NCBI GenBank assembly: GCA_014728215.1 | Contig: WJLZ01000158.1 | Span: 1 to 39,798 of the forward strand | Source of the DNA: Chitinivibrionales bacterium | GTDB taxonomy: Bacteria; Fibrobacterota; Chitinivibrionia; Chitinivibrionales; WJKA01 | Direction: 5' to 3' | Length of the DNA: 39,798 nucleotides | Shown here: piece by piece, positions 1 through 8,626 of the stretch | Numbering within the stretch: the first letter of the stretch is position 1 | Layout of the letters: each line of letters starts with the position of its first letter | Translations under genes and position numbers: made by a program | The notes under the pieces: model-generated | What the model was told of the DNA's origin: nothing | Databases searched by the model: none | Seen by the model: the letters and a program-made list of their open reading frames with translations, nothing else

Positions 1-97
1 ACGATTTGTGAACGGAATCCTCGATTCGATCTACAAAACATTATCTGAGAAAGGAAAGGAAGTTCTTTCACATGGAACAGATAGCCCTTCTTCATAG
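1..97 (+). CDS. nusB: Probable NusB, C-terminal end (partial)
   Basis: The window opens inside a reading frame (codons from base 2) that ends with TAG at 95-97. Its visible residues include FVNGILDSIYKTL. The FVNG-[IV]-LD element is the hallmark of the last helix of transcription antitermination factor NusB, which with NusE/S10 forms part of the rRNA antitermination complex. Only about 31 residues are visible, so the call rests on one motif. The stop lies 26 bases inside the next gene, which suggests translational coupling. A chance match is possible but the motif is quite specific. Confidence 0.6.
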   Translation, partial: RFVNGILDSIYKTLSEKGKEVLSHGTDSPSS

Positions 98-2897
98 GAA
101 AAACAACAGAATGTTCGCATTGCTGGTTTTTTTCCTAGCCTCCTTAACCTATATCATTACTGTAGCGCCGTCGGTATCATTCTGGGACTGTGGTGAATAT
201 ATCGGTGCGTCACACTCGCTGGCAATACCTCATCCTCCGGGCAACCCGCTCTTTGTGTTGCTGGGAAGGTTTGCATCGATGATTTTCTTCTTTTTCAGGC
301 AGGTTGCCTTTCGGGTCAATCTCCTCTCCGTTATCAGCGGTGGGGTCACGGCAATGCTGATTTATCTTATCGTCGTTCGGAGTATCCGTTCATGGATGGG
401 ATTCCCCGACACCACTTGGAAACGGATTACCATGTATCTCGGTGGTATTGTCGGTGGTCTCTTCGCCGCGTTCGGCTACACCTTCTGGTTCAGTGCGGTC
501 GAAGCGTCAGTGTATATCCCCTCCATGCTATTTGTGGCTTTAGGAACCTGGCTTTCCCTGGTCTGGTCCCAGAGCAGTCATCCGAACCGAGACCGGTTGC
601 TTGTTCTGATTGCCTATCTGGTCTTTATCGGTGTGGGCGTGCATATGATGGCCATGATATCGATGATGCCTGTTTTTCTTTTTGTTGTGTTGTCCGATCA
701 GGAAAAACTCAGGGACTGGCGGCTATGGCTCACCGGTATACTGCTGGCTTCGGTGCTGTATAATGTGTCGTGGTTTTTCTATATGGCCCCGATTTCACTG
801 GTACTGACTGGTGTTATGTCGCTTATGGAAGGCCCTAATCAGCGAAAATGGCGTTTCTGTTTCTGGCTTTCCTTTTTTGCTCTCCTGGGCTATTCGGTCC
901 ATCTCTATATTCCGATCAGATCTGCTCTGAATCCCATGATCGACGAGAATCATCCCGCCCGTTGGCAGGCATTTATCCATTTCCTGGAACGGCGGCAGTA
1001 TGGATCGGACAATTTCATTGTCCGTATGTTCCATCGTCGAGGGGCCTGGACAAAACAGTTCGGTATTGACGGCCACATGGGTTTCGGCGGATTCCATATT
1101 ACCCAGTTTTTTCATTTTGGTCCTGATATTTCAGTGGATCGCGAAACAGGTCTCTTTGCTACCTGGGGCGCTCTGGGCGGTTTTGTACGCCTTATAATTT
1201 ATCTCATTCCAACCTTTTTCATGATTTTCGGGTGGTTTTACCTGTATCAGAAGAAAAGAAATGTTGCCATTCTTTTAGGAACACTGGTTCTTCTGGGAAC
1301 AATTGGTCTTGTCTTTTACATGAATTTTGCCGACGGTACCCGGGCGGAGATGCGCGATTACAAGATGTGGGTACAACGCGGACGGCCCGGACCAATGCCC
1401 ACTGTTCACCGCGAGGTACGTATTCGTGACTATTTCTTTACCTCCGGTTTCATGTTTTTCGGCATGTGGATGGGGATTGCCGCAAGCTGTCTGCTCCATC
1501 TGCTTTTCACAAACAAAGACAAGTTCATGCGGACAACACTGGCGCCCATTTTCGTGGTTCTCTTTGCCGCCGCGCCGGCACTTCCCTTTGCCCAGAATTT
1601 TTCGGTTAACAACCGCGATGGCGACTGGGTCCCCTACGATTATGCCTATAATCTGCTCATGTCGTGCGATAAGGAGGGTATTTTGTTTACAAATGGAGAC
1701 AATGATACCTTTCCCCTCTGGTTTCTGCAGGAGGCTGAGGGTATCCGCCGGGATGTCCGGATTGTTAACTTGAGTCTGTTGAATACAAAATGGTATATAA
1801 AACAGCTTAAAAAGCTCGAACCCACGGTACCCATTACCTTTACCGACGACCAGATCGATGCGTTGAACCATGAACTCAATCCATTCGAGAAACCGTTTAA
1901 TTACAAGATGAGTAACGCTAAGATCACGGTCACGGTTCCCGGACGGGAACAGAAAAATGCCCTCAGGGTCCAGGATAAAATGGTGCTGCATATTCTTGAT
2001 GCCAACCGGTGGAAGAAACCGATCTATTTTGCAGTCACTGTCTCCAACGACAACAGGATGGGTGCTGATCCTTATTTGAAAATGGAAGGCCTTGTCTACC
2101 GGGTAATGCCTGAAGATGTTCCACAGGAAGAGCGGCTGGATATCGATAAGACAGTCTACTTCCTCGATCAGGTTTACAGTTTCAGGGGGCTTGGTGACGG
2201 CAGTGCGCTTATGAGTGAAACATCATTCAAACTCATGACCAACTACGCCGCCAGCTTTGTTCAGGTTGCCATGGCTCTTCGACGGCCTATTTTTCAGCTC
2301 AAAGATCAAGTTGACAAACTTGAACAGCAGGTTGCCGAATCACCCGAATCATCGGATTCATTGAAAACGGTTCTGGCTGATATCAAAGAGGATTATGATG
2401 CCAAGTTGAGTCTTGCCATCGATAAGCTTGATCAGTGTGTTGCGCTCATGCCTTGGGAATGGCGCTGGCGCATGCTGCGGCAGGAATTCCTTATGACCGC
2501 CGGCCTTACCGAAGAAGCCGAGAAACGGGCCCGTCAGGCGCTGATTATCGAGGAAAACAATCCCGAGTATCAGAAAATGCTCGCCCAGGCACTCCAAGCC
2601 AACGGAAAAGTCGAAGAAGCCAATCAGGTCTGGAAATCGGTGCTTGATGATGCCGATACCAATCCCTGGGAAGCCTACGTGATGCTGGCCAGAAACTTTC
2701 AGGAACGTGGCCTCTACGATAGTGCCATATCACTGATGCAGCAGTTCCAGGAATCCCATCCGGGCGACCGCCGCTCAGCCGCTATGATCTCCCAGTTCCA
2801 GGCGCTCAAAAAACAGGCGCAGCAGAAACCGGCTGATACCGCAACCGATACCGGTGAAGCCGTGGATTCGGGAGTCTTGCAGTTGAATGCAGGATAG
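72..2897 (+). CDS. DUF2723 / GT117-family membrane protein with C-terminal TPRs
   Basis: A 941-residue polytopic membrane protein. The N-terminal ~80 residues carry the family signature: an early transmembrane helix, then APSVSFWDCGEYI and HPPGNPLF, as in DUF2723 (glycosyltransferase family 117, resembling protein O-mannosyltransferases with an acidic residue in the first periplasmic loop). Around ten hydrophobic segments occupy residues ~15-520. A soluble part follows that includes NGDNDTFPLWF, and the last ~200 residues look like TPR-type helices. The ATG at 72 is preceded by a purine-rich AAAGGAAAGGAAG site. A strong terminator follows at 2926. A role in transferring sugar from a lipid carrier to envelope proteins or glycans is known only by family analogy; the substrate cannot be read here. 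Confidence 0.85.
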   Translation: MEQIALLHRKNNRMFALLVFFLASLTYIITVAPSVSFWDCGEYIGASHSLAIPHPPGNPLFVLLGRFASMIFFFFRQVAFRVNLLSVISGGVTAMLIYLIVVRSIRSWMGFPDTTWKRITMYLGGIVGGLFAAFGYTFWFSAVEASVYIPSMLFVALGTWLSLVWSQSSHPNRDRLLVLIAYLVFIGVGVHMMAMISMMPVFLFVVLSDQEKLRDWRLWLTGILLASVLYNVSWFFYMAPISLVLTGVMSLMEGPNQRKWRFCFWLSFFALLGYSVHLYIPIRSALNPMIDENHPARWQAFIHFLERRQYGSDNFIVRMFHRRGAWTKQFGIDGHMGFGGFHITQFFHFGPDISVDRETGLFATWGALGGFVRLIIYLIPTFFMIFGWFYLYQKKRNVAILLGTLVLLGTIGLVFYMNFADGTRAEMRDYKMWVQRGRPGPMPTVHREVRIRDYFFTSGFMFFGMWMGIAASCLLHLLFTNKDKFMRTTLAPIFVVLFAAAPALPFAQNFSVNNRDGDWVPYDYAYNLLMSCDKEGILFTNGDNDTFPLWFLQEAEGIRRDVRIVNLSLLNTKWYIKQLKKLEPTVPITFTDDQIDALNHELNPFEKPFNYKMSNAKITVTVPGREQKNALRVQDKMVLHILDANRWKKPIYFAVTVSNDNRMGADPYLKMEGLVYRVMPEDVPQEERLDIDKTVYFLDQVYSFRGLGDGSALMSETSFKLMTNYAASFVQVAMALRRPIFQLKDQVDKLEQQVAESPESSDSLKTVLADIKEDYDAKLSLAIDKLDQCVALMPWEWRWRMLRQEFLMTAGLTEEAEKRARQALIIEENNPEYQKMLAQALQANGKVEEANQVWKSVLDDADTNPWEAYVMLARNFQERGLYDSAISLMQQFQESHPGDRRSAAMISQFQALKKQAQQKPADTATDTGEAVDSGVLQLNAG

Positions 2898-2925
2898 TTT
2901 ATATTTCGAACAGAAGATAATAAAC

Positions 2926-2963
2926 AATGGCGGGGCCCGATGGTCCCGCCATTTATGTTTTTA
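2926..2963 (+). terminator. Rho-independent terminator after the DUF2723 gene
   Basis: The arms AATGGCGGG and CCCGCCATT pair over 9 bp. The stem extends inward through a G-T wobble and two G-C pairs to a CGAT loop, giving about 12 bp at 2926-2953. It is followed by the moderately T-rich TATGTTTTTA. It lies 28 bases after the DUF2723 stop and 40 bases before the photolyase start, so it separates the two units. Confidence 0.8.
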
Positions 2964-2992
2964 GCTCTTCTGAATAGAAATATATACCAGCC

Positions 2993-4348
2993 ATGATACA
3001 TCCGGCGCGCATTACCGGGCTTAATTCGAAACCCCTTGCAAAGGGCGACTATGTTCTTTACTGGATGCAGCAGTCGCAGCGGGCAGAATATAACCATGCC
3101 CTCGAGTATGCAATAGAAAAGGCAAACGAGCTGCAGATCCCCCCGGTTGTTTTCTTCGGCATTACAAATAACTTTCCCGATGCAAATCGCCGTCATTATC
3201 GTTTTATGCTCCAGGGCCTTCGGGACGTGCAGGCATCCCTCGAAAAAAGAGGCATCAGGTTTGTTGTTCAGGATATTTCTCCTGAAAAAGGCGCTGAAAC
3301 CCTGACCCAAAAGGCGTCACTGCTGGTAACCGACAGGGGATATCTGAAAATCCAGAAAAAATGGCGGAACAAGGTTGCCGGTAGTGTTCCTTGCAGCATG
3401 GTGCAGGTGGAGAGCGATGTTGTTGTGCCGCTAGAGACGGCTGTACAAAAAGAACAGTATAATGCCGCAGCCATCCGGTCGAAGATCACACCGCAGCTCC
3501 ATGAATTCATGAAACCACTGGGGGAAACAAAACCCCGAAATAGCTCCCGGAAACTGAAATTCAAACATTTCGATATCAGCGACATCGATAAGGCGCTAAA
3601 CCGGCTTTCGATAAATGATGATATTTCAGACATAACCTGGCTGACCGGCGGTACCGGGAATGCAAACAAAATCCTCGACACATTTATCAGCCACAAACTG
3701 GACCGCTTTGGTGATCTCAGAAATGATCCCTCCCGGGATTATCAGTCACATCTCAGCCCCTATCTCCATTTCGGTCAGATATCACCTCTTTACGTTGCAT
3801 TGAAAGTATCCGGGACAAAATCTCCCGGCAAGGATGCTTTTCTCGAAGAGCTTATCGTGCGAAGAGAGTTGAGCATGAATTTTGTCCATTACAATCCTCA
3901 CTACGATTCGCTGGACGCCATTCCCGAATGGGCCCGGGCAACAATGAAGAACCACAAAAAAGACAAACGGCCCGCGAGCTATTCGGTAAAAGAGCTGGAG
4001 CAGGCGGCAACGCATGATTCTTACTGGAACACCGCACAGAAAGAGATGATTGTTCGAGGCAAAATGCACGGATATATGCGCATGTACTGGGGAAAGAAAA
4101 TTATTGAATGGTCCAAATCCCCGGAAGAGGCTTATGAGTTTATGCTGTATCTCAACAACAAATACTTTCTTGACGGAAGAGATCCCAACAGCTATACCGG
4201 CGTGGCCTGGTGTTTCGGCAAACACGACCGGGCATGGAAAGAACGAAAAGTATTCGGCAAAGTCCGTTATATGAACGATAAAGGCCTTAAAAGGAAATTT
4301 GACATTGAGGCGTATGTCAAAAAGGTAGAGGCCTGGTTTGTTTCCTGA
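2993..4348 (+). CDS. phr: Class II CPD photolyase
   Basis: A 451-residue deoxyribodipyrimidine photolyase that uses blue light and FADH- to split cyclobutane pyrimidine dimers. The N-terminal Rossmann part begins at about residue 20 (YVLYWMQQSQRAEYNHAL) and the FAD-binding helical domain is C-terminal. Class II signatures near the end include MRMYWGKKIIEW, LNNKYFLDGRDPNSYTG and WCFGKHDRAW, and ELIVRRELSMNFV lies upstream. Length and motif order are typical of the class. It has no partner in an operon, but it lies beside the pigment locus, with uvsE and a DUF1722 protein at the far side. Confidence 0.95.
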   Translation: MIHPARITGLNSKPLAKGDYVLYWMQQSQRAEYNHALEYAIEKANELQIPPVVFFGITNNFPDANRRHYRFMLQGLRDVQASLEKRGIRFVVQDISPEKGAETLTQKASLLVTDRGYLKIQKKWRNKVAGSVPCSMVQVESDVVVPLETAVQKEQYNAAAIRSKITPQLHEFMKPLGETKPRNSSRKLKFKHFDISDIDKALNRLSINDDISDITWLTGGTGNANKILDTFISHKLDRFGDLRNDPSRDYQSHLSPYLHFGQISPLYVALKVSGTKSPGKDAFLEELIVRRELSMNFVHYNPHYDSLDAIPEWARATMKNHKKDKRPASYSVKELEQAATHDSYWNTAQKEMIVRGKMHGYMRMYWGKKIIEWSKSPEEAYEFMLYLNNKYFLDGRDPNSYTGVAWCFGKHDRAWKERKVFGKVRYMNDKGLKRKFDIEAYVKKVEAWFVS

Positions 4349-4402
4349 GAGATCGAATGCCGGAAAATATTCTTTCGATAATTTATATTCTCATTTATTA
4401 CC

Positions 4403-4449
4403 AAGGTGTGAAAATCTGTTTGAATCTGTGTGAATACACCTTTTCTGTT
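4403..4449 (+). terminator. Possible terminator hairpin after the photolyase
   Basis: AAGGTGT (4403-4409) pairs with ACACCTT (4436-4442) across a 26-base loop and is followed by TTCTGTTTG. The loop itself contains near-repeats of the form TGAAnATCTGT / TGAATCTGTG / TGAAT. The long loop makes this a weak terminator call; it may instead be a short dispersed intergenic repeat. Confidence 0.35.
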
Positions 4450-4479
4450 TGTTAGTACCAACATAAAGGCTTCGGAACT

Positions 4480-5697
4480 ATGGAACTCAGTGTCGGCTAT
4501 ACCTTCGAACCTGGTCTGATCCGTTCATTGGCGGCTTTTCCGAGTGTGCGCGAGGTTTACGGCAAACTCGATCGTGATATAATCGGTGGCGGACGATCGA
4601 CCTATACGCTCAGGAGGACATCGGAAACCATGGTGAAAGAGGCCGTCAAAGAAGCCCACCATTACGGGATGGAGTTCAACTACCTCATTAATGCGGCGTG
4701 GCTTGGAGGGCTGGAGCAGACACGATCGGGTCAGGAAAAAATACGGAAACTTCTCGATTTTATCGTGTCCTGCAATGCCGACAGCGTAACGGTCGCTTCA
4801 CCATATCTGGCCAGGCTTATCAAGGCGCAATACCCGCAGCTCAAGGTGCGGGTGAGCGTCTTTGCCGTTGTCGACAACCCGCTCAAAGCGCAACAGTGGG
4901 AAAAAATGGGTGTCGATACGATTTGTGTCAGCGGTATCGCCTGCAACCGGGATTTCAAGCGTCTGAGAGCGATCCGGAAAGCGGTTTCATGCCGGTTACA
5001 GCTTATTGTCAATGCGAGCTGCATTGCCGGATGCACCCACGAACTGACCCATATGCAGATGCTTTCCCAGAGTTCCCGAAAAGGGGATCCCCTCAAAGGT
5101 TTTGTCCTCGACTACTGCTTTCTAAACTGTTCTTCACAACGATTCAGAGATCCGGTCAATTTTATCCGGTCCATATGGATCCGGCCTGAAGATCTCCATT
5201 ATTATGAAGATATGGGGTACGATTCCTTTAAAATTGTCGAGCGAAGTTCCCCGAAAGAACTGGTAATAAAACGGGTCACGGCCTATGAAAAGCGCTCGTT
5301 TGCCGGTAATCTGTGGGAGCTCATTGCACCGGTTGCTCATATCTCATCGCAACAACGGGCTCCTCTGCAACAGCGGCTCAGGGTGATAACTCATCTGTTC
5401 AAACCACACCTTGTCAAACCTCGAAGTTTGGCGCTGTTAAAAAAGTATGCCGATAAACTAATGATTAATTCCTGGATGCTCCCTGATGCTCCGGTCTATA
5501 TCGATAACCGTGCCCTCAATGGTTTCATTGAGGGAATCAGAAAGCGGGATTGCTCGCATCTGGAATGTACTCAGTGCGGATTCTGCCGAAAATGGGCCGA
5601 AAAAACCGTCACCATCGAGCCCCGGTATCGGAGTGATGTCCTCGCAATGGCCGACAAGCTCGATTACGGTCTGGAACACAGTGCCCATTGGCTGTGA
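4480..5697 (+). CDS. Peptidase U32-family protein with two Cys clusters
   Basis: A 405-residue protein with a TIM-barrel-like fold pattern of the U32 family (UbiU/UbiV/YhbU/RlhA relatives). Examples are NADSVTVASPYLARLIK and KMGVDTICVSGIACNRDF, followed by LQLIVNASCIAGC. Two Cys pairs, C181/C185 and C213/C217, could bind an iron-sulfur cluster, as in UbiU/UbiV. A second group at C358, C363, C366 and C369 (CX4CX2CX2C) near the C-terminus resembles another metal or cluster site. Family members include O2-independent hydroxylation factors, rRNA hydroxylation proteins and annotated collagenase-like proteases; which applies here is unknown. It converges on the KAS II gene with only 4 bases between, so it may belong to the lipid locus. 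Confidence 0.75.
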   Translation: MELSVGYTFEPGLIRSLAAFPSVREVYGKLDRDIIGGGRSTYTLRRTSETMVKEAVKEAHHYGMEFNYLINAAWLGGLEQTRSGQEKIRKLLDFIVSCNADSVTVASPYLARLIKAQYPQLKVRVSVFAVVDNPLKAQQWEKMGVDTICVSGIACNRDFKRLRAIRKAVSCRLQLIVNASCIAGCTHELTHMQMLSQSSRKGDPLKGFVLDYCFLNCSSQRFRDPVNFIRSIWIRPEDLHYYEDMGYDSFKIVERSSPKELVIKRVTAYEKRSFAGNLWELIAPVAHISSQQRAPLQQRLRVITHLFKPHLVKPRSLALLKKYADKLMINSWMLPDAPVYIDNRALNGFIEGIRKRDCSHLECTQCGFCRKWAEKTVTIEPRYRSDVLAMADKLDYGLEHSAHWL

Positions 5698-5701
5698 ATT
5701 C

Positions 5702-7084
5702 TCAGATCCCGTATTTCTTCATGACAAGTGCAGCATTGTGCCCGCCGAAAGCGAATGACTGACTTAGTGCATGATTGATTTCGCAGTGTCCAGCCTCGGT
5801 AACAAAATTGAGGTCTCGCACCGGATTGCGGAGATTTTTGCAGATATGCGTGGTGTCGTCTTTACAACTCAGAGCGGTAACAATCGCTTCAATTGCACCG
5901 CTTGCTCCCAGGGTATGTCCGATCAGCGATTTGGTGGAATTAACACGTGGTTTTGCACCGAAAATCCTTTCGATAATCCCGGCTTCGATCTCATCGTTGA
6001 GCCGGGTACCGGTTGCATGGGCATTGATATAATCGATTTCGCTCGCCGGTAAGGAGGCATCATCGAGAGCATCGCTAATCATTCGAACAATGGCCTCACC
6101 GCCCTCCTCCATCATCATGATATTATGTGCATCAAAGGATTCGGCAAAACCGGTTATTTCGGCGATAATTTCTGCACCCCGGTCTTTCGCGTGATTCTCT
6201 TCTTCTAAGACAAGCATCGCAGCGCCACCCTGGCTGAAAAGGAAGCCGGAACGGTCGGTGTCGAAAGGACGGTTTGCTGTTGAGGGATCGTCGCAATTCG
6301 ATACAAGGGCCTTTGTCTGGTCGAATCCCCGGTAAAGGCCCCCGAATGGATCATAGAGGTTTTCGATGCCACCGGTAAGTACACAATCTGCTGTACCACG
6401 CTGAATGGCCTTGAATGCATTGCCCACGGCAATGGTCCCCGATGCACAGGCGCTGGTGAGTGTCTGGTTCGGTCCTTTTAGACCATATTTGATGCCCGGA
6501 ACACTCGAACAGGCGTTTGGCATGATGATCGATACGGCAAAGGGGTTAAACCGGAAAGGCCTGATCAAGAGTTCTGCAATCGAAGTGATACTTTTTTTTC
6601 TCTGTTCCTGCTGTTGAGCGCTTGCACCCGCAACCTCGGAAAGCTCAGTAAGTCTCTCTTTTACCGGTGTAAAGGTATGATAGGACTGGCTTTCTATAAG
6701 GGATGATATTCCGCCGATGCCGGTTCCAATAAATACACCGGAGCGGAGCGGATCCAGCGCCTCGACGGCATAGATGTTTTTTTTCCTGTCGACGAGTGTC
6801 CTCGCAAGGCCGGCATCGGTAAGTGCCTGATGAGTTGCTGCAAGAAGAAGCAGTGTTGTATCGCCCTGCTGCATTTTCTCTATCCGGCTGATCGAATAAT
6901 CTTCGTAGCGGATTTCAGGCAGGGGGGCCCAGAGGGTGGAGGTGTATTCGGAGTAGGAGCGCCACTGCTCGGGAATCCGGCTCACAGCCGCGTTGCCCTC
7001 ACAACAGTTGCGCCAGAATTCCTCTTTTCCAATGCCGTTGGGTGCTATAACCCCAAATCCTGTGACAACAACCCGTCGATTCAT
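5702..7084 (-). CDS. Beta-ketoacyl-ACP synthase II-like (FabF family)
   Basis: A 460-residue thiolase-fold ketosynthase of the KAS II type, which condenses malonyl-ACP with acyl-ACP. The catalytic triad is visible: C213 in TSACASGT, H356 in NAHATGT and H390 in SLIGHTLGASG, with K385 in the STKS element. At ~460 residues it is longer than housekeeping FabF (~410), with an insert around residues 100-170 that contains a QQQEQRKK stretch. Its start overlaps the ACP stop by 4 bases (ATGA), so both are translated together. The pairing with a private ACP, beside a type III PKS, points to a secondary lipid or polyketide role rather than bulk fatty acid synthesis. Confidence 0.93.
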   Translation of the reverse strand: MNRRVVVTGFGVIAPNGIGKEEFWRNCCEGNAAVSRIPEQWRSYSEYTSTLWAPLPEIRYEDYSISRIEKMQQGDTTLLLLAATHQALTDAGLARTLVDRKKNIYAVEALDPLRSGVFIGTGIGGISSLIESQSYHTFTPVKERLTELSEVAGASAQQQEQRKKSITSIAELLIRPFRFNPFAVSIIMPNACSSVPGIKYGLKGPNQTLTSACASGTIAVGNAFKAIQRGTADCVLTGGIENLYDPFGGLYRGFDQTKALVSNCDDPSTANRPFDTDRSGFLFSQGGAAMLVLEEENHAKDRGAEIIAEITGFAESFDAHNIMMMEEGGEAIVRMISDALDDASLPASEIDYINAHATGTRLNDEIEAGIIERIFGAKPRVNSTKSLIGHTLGASGAIEAIVTALSCKDDTTHICKNLRNPVRDLNFVTEAGHCEINHALSQSFAFGGHNAALVMKKYGI

Positions 7085-7362
7085 GATTGGGGTTGTTTTG
7101 ATGACGGCGAATCGATCTGGTTCATAATAAAATCAGCTGTAGCGCCGATAGTAATCAATGATTTTGCTTCTTCATCGGAAATCTGACGCTTGAATTCATC
7201 TTCCAGAGACATGAGCATGGTGACAATATCAAGTGAATCGGCTCCAAGATCTTCCTGAAAGTTACTGGATTCGGAGAGCTTGTTTTCTTCAACCCGGAGC
7301 ACTTCGACAACAACTTTTTTAATTCGACTGACAATATTTTCCCGTGAAATTTGATCCCCCAT
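7081..7362 (-). CDS. Acyl carrier protein
   Basis: A 93-residue carrier protein. The phosphopantetheine attachment serine is S43 in LGADSLDIVTM, the usual DSL motif. The acidic helix after it (LEDEFKRQISDEEA) is typical for ketosynthase docking. It is the first gene of an ACP-KAS II operon transcribed leftward and diverges from the type III PKS across a 155-base region. It probably shuttles acyl intermediates for the adjacent ketosynthase. No fabD, fabG or fabZ partners are in the window, so other steps would use enzymes encoded elsewhere. Confidence 0.95.
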   Translation of the reverse strand: MGDQISRENIVSRIKKVVVEVLRVEENKLSESSNFQEDLGADSLDIVTMLMSLEDEFKRQISDEEAKSLITIGATADFIMNQIDSPSSKQPQS

Positions 7363-7392
7363 AGCGCCCTTTCTGTTAATTTAGGTGCTCGT

Positions 7393-7459
7393 GTACTATA
7401 TTAATTCACTATTTATTATGGTGCCTGTCAGGAATGAACAGGATCTATTAAAATAGTAC
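7393..7459. promoter_or_regulatory. Inverted repeat in the divergent acp / type III PKS region
   Basis: GTACTAT (7393-7399) and ATAGTAC (7453-7459) form a 7-base inverted repeat with centres about 60 bases apart, placed between two divergent operons. A second smaller pair, CCTGT and ACAGG, lies between them around 7424-7442. They could be operator sites for a shared regulator, but repeats of this size can occur by chance in AT-rich DNA. Confidence 0.25.
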
Positions 7460-7484
7460 CTGGAGATCAAAAAGACAGGATATT

Positions 7485-7493
7485 TGGTATAAT
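7485..7493 (+). promoter_or_regulatory. Extended -10 promoter for the type III PKS operon
   Basis: TGGTATAAT at 7485-7493 is a perfect extended -10 element (TGn plus TATAAT). It predicts initiation near 7500 and a short leader of about 18 bases before the ATG at 7518. No good -35 hexamer lies 17 bases upstream, which is common for extended -10 promoters. Confidence 0.55.
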
Positions 7494-7517
7494 CAGTGTA
7501 AAAAAAGGAAAAATTAC

Positions 7518-8609
7518 ATGAGTACGAAACATGATATTGGACACAGCATCCCTCCTGAAATCAAGATCGCATCGATCGGTGCAGCGAATCCACCGGTAAA
7601 AATAGAACAGCCGCTTGCAGACCGTCTCTACACGCGATACTATAAAGACGAATTAACCCGGCGAAGTATGGATGTTCTTCACAAGGTACTCTTACACCCC
7701 AGCATTAAAACCAGATATGTTTCGGCAAAAAATCATACCGAGCTTCTTAAGTTCAAGAATGAAGACCCTGATAAGCGCATGGACCGTTTCGCCTACTGGG
7801 CGGTTGAACTAGGTAAAAATGCTGTGACCAGAGCGATAACAAAATGCGGCGCTGAAATCTCGGATATCGACGCGCTTATAACAAATACCTGTACCGGGTA
7901 TCTCTGTCCGGGTATCGGCACCTATCTTATCGACGCGCTTGGCTTGTCACCCGATACCTTTGTGTATGATCTTGCGGGTGCCGGATGTGGTGGAGCGATC
8001 CCGAATATCCAGCTGGCTCATAACTTTGTTAAAGGTTCTCCCGGAAGTATCGCGGTCAGTGTGGCGATCGAGATATGCAGTGCAACGTTCCAGATGGATA
8101 ATGATATCGCCTTAATCATATCCAACGCGATTTTCGGTGACGGTGCTGCCGCCGCAGTACTCTGGGACCGTCCGCAGGGATTTACACTGGTTGACACCAT
8201 GAGCAGATTCGATCCGAAGTACAGGGAAGATGTTCGTTATGTCTATAAAAAAGGACAGCTCCATAATCGTATCAGCTCCCGGCTGCCTAAAGTGCTCGGA
8301 GAAATAGTTCCTGCCTTAATTAACGAGTTGATCGAAAGAAATAACCTGAAAATATCCGACATTTCCCATTGGGCTATTCACCCCGGAGGGGATAAAATTA
8401 TCGAAATTCTTAAAGATGAGATGAATCTCTCAGAGGAACAGCTCGACCCGACCCGTTCGGTACTGTCGGAATATGGAAACATGTCCTCACCTACCGTGCT
8501 CTTCGAGATTGACAGGATCATGAACAATGGAACCAAATCGGGTGATTGGGGTGTTGTGGTCGGCTTTGGGGCGGGACTTTCGGTTTATGCATACCTTTTA
8601 AAAACCTGA
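7518..8609 (+). CDS. Type III polyketide synthase (chalcone/stilbene synthase family)
   Basis: A 363-residue homodimer-type ketosynthase that extends acyl-CoA (or ACP) starters with malonyl-CoA without a carrier domain. The Cys-His-Asn triad is visible: C157 in LAGAGCGGAIPN, H288 in WAIHPGGDKI and N321 in EYGNMSSPTVLF. The closing GFGAGLSVY loop is also typical. Bacterial relatives make alkylresorcinols, alkylpyrones or small phenolics; the product cannot be read from sequence. The start has a good AAAGGAAAAA site and an extended -10 promoter. It is followed after 17 bases by a YceI-like gene in the same operon, and a methyltransferase of the type III PKS-associated type lies at 19474. Confidence 0.93.
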   Translation: MSTKHDIGHSIPPEIKIASIGAANPPVKIEQPLADRLYTRYYKDELTRRSMDVLHKVLLHPSIKTRYVSAKNHTELLKFKNEDPDKRMDRFAYWAVELGKNAVTRAITKCGAEISDIDALITNTCTGYLCPGIGTYLIDALGLSPDTFVYDLAGAGCGGAIPNIQLAHNFVKGSPGSIAVSVAIEICSATFQMDNDIALIISNAIFGDGAAAAVLWDRPQGFTLVDTMSRFDPKYREDVRYVYKKGQLHNRISSRLPKVLGEIVPALINELIERNNLKISDISHWAIHPGGDKIIEILKDEMNLSEEQLDPTRSVLSEYGNMSSPTVLFEIDRIMNNGTKSGDWGVVVGFGAGLSVYAYLLKT

Positions 8610-8626
8610 TAAGGAAAGGGACAATC

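Noticed and set aside
1275-1991. A 238-residue open frame on the minus strand inside the DUF2723 gene
   Set aside because: It lies fully antisense to a well-supported membrane protein and has no recognisable domain or ribosome site; a shadow of the real frame.
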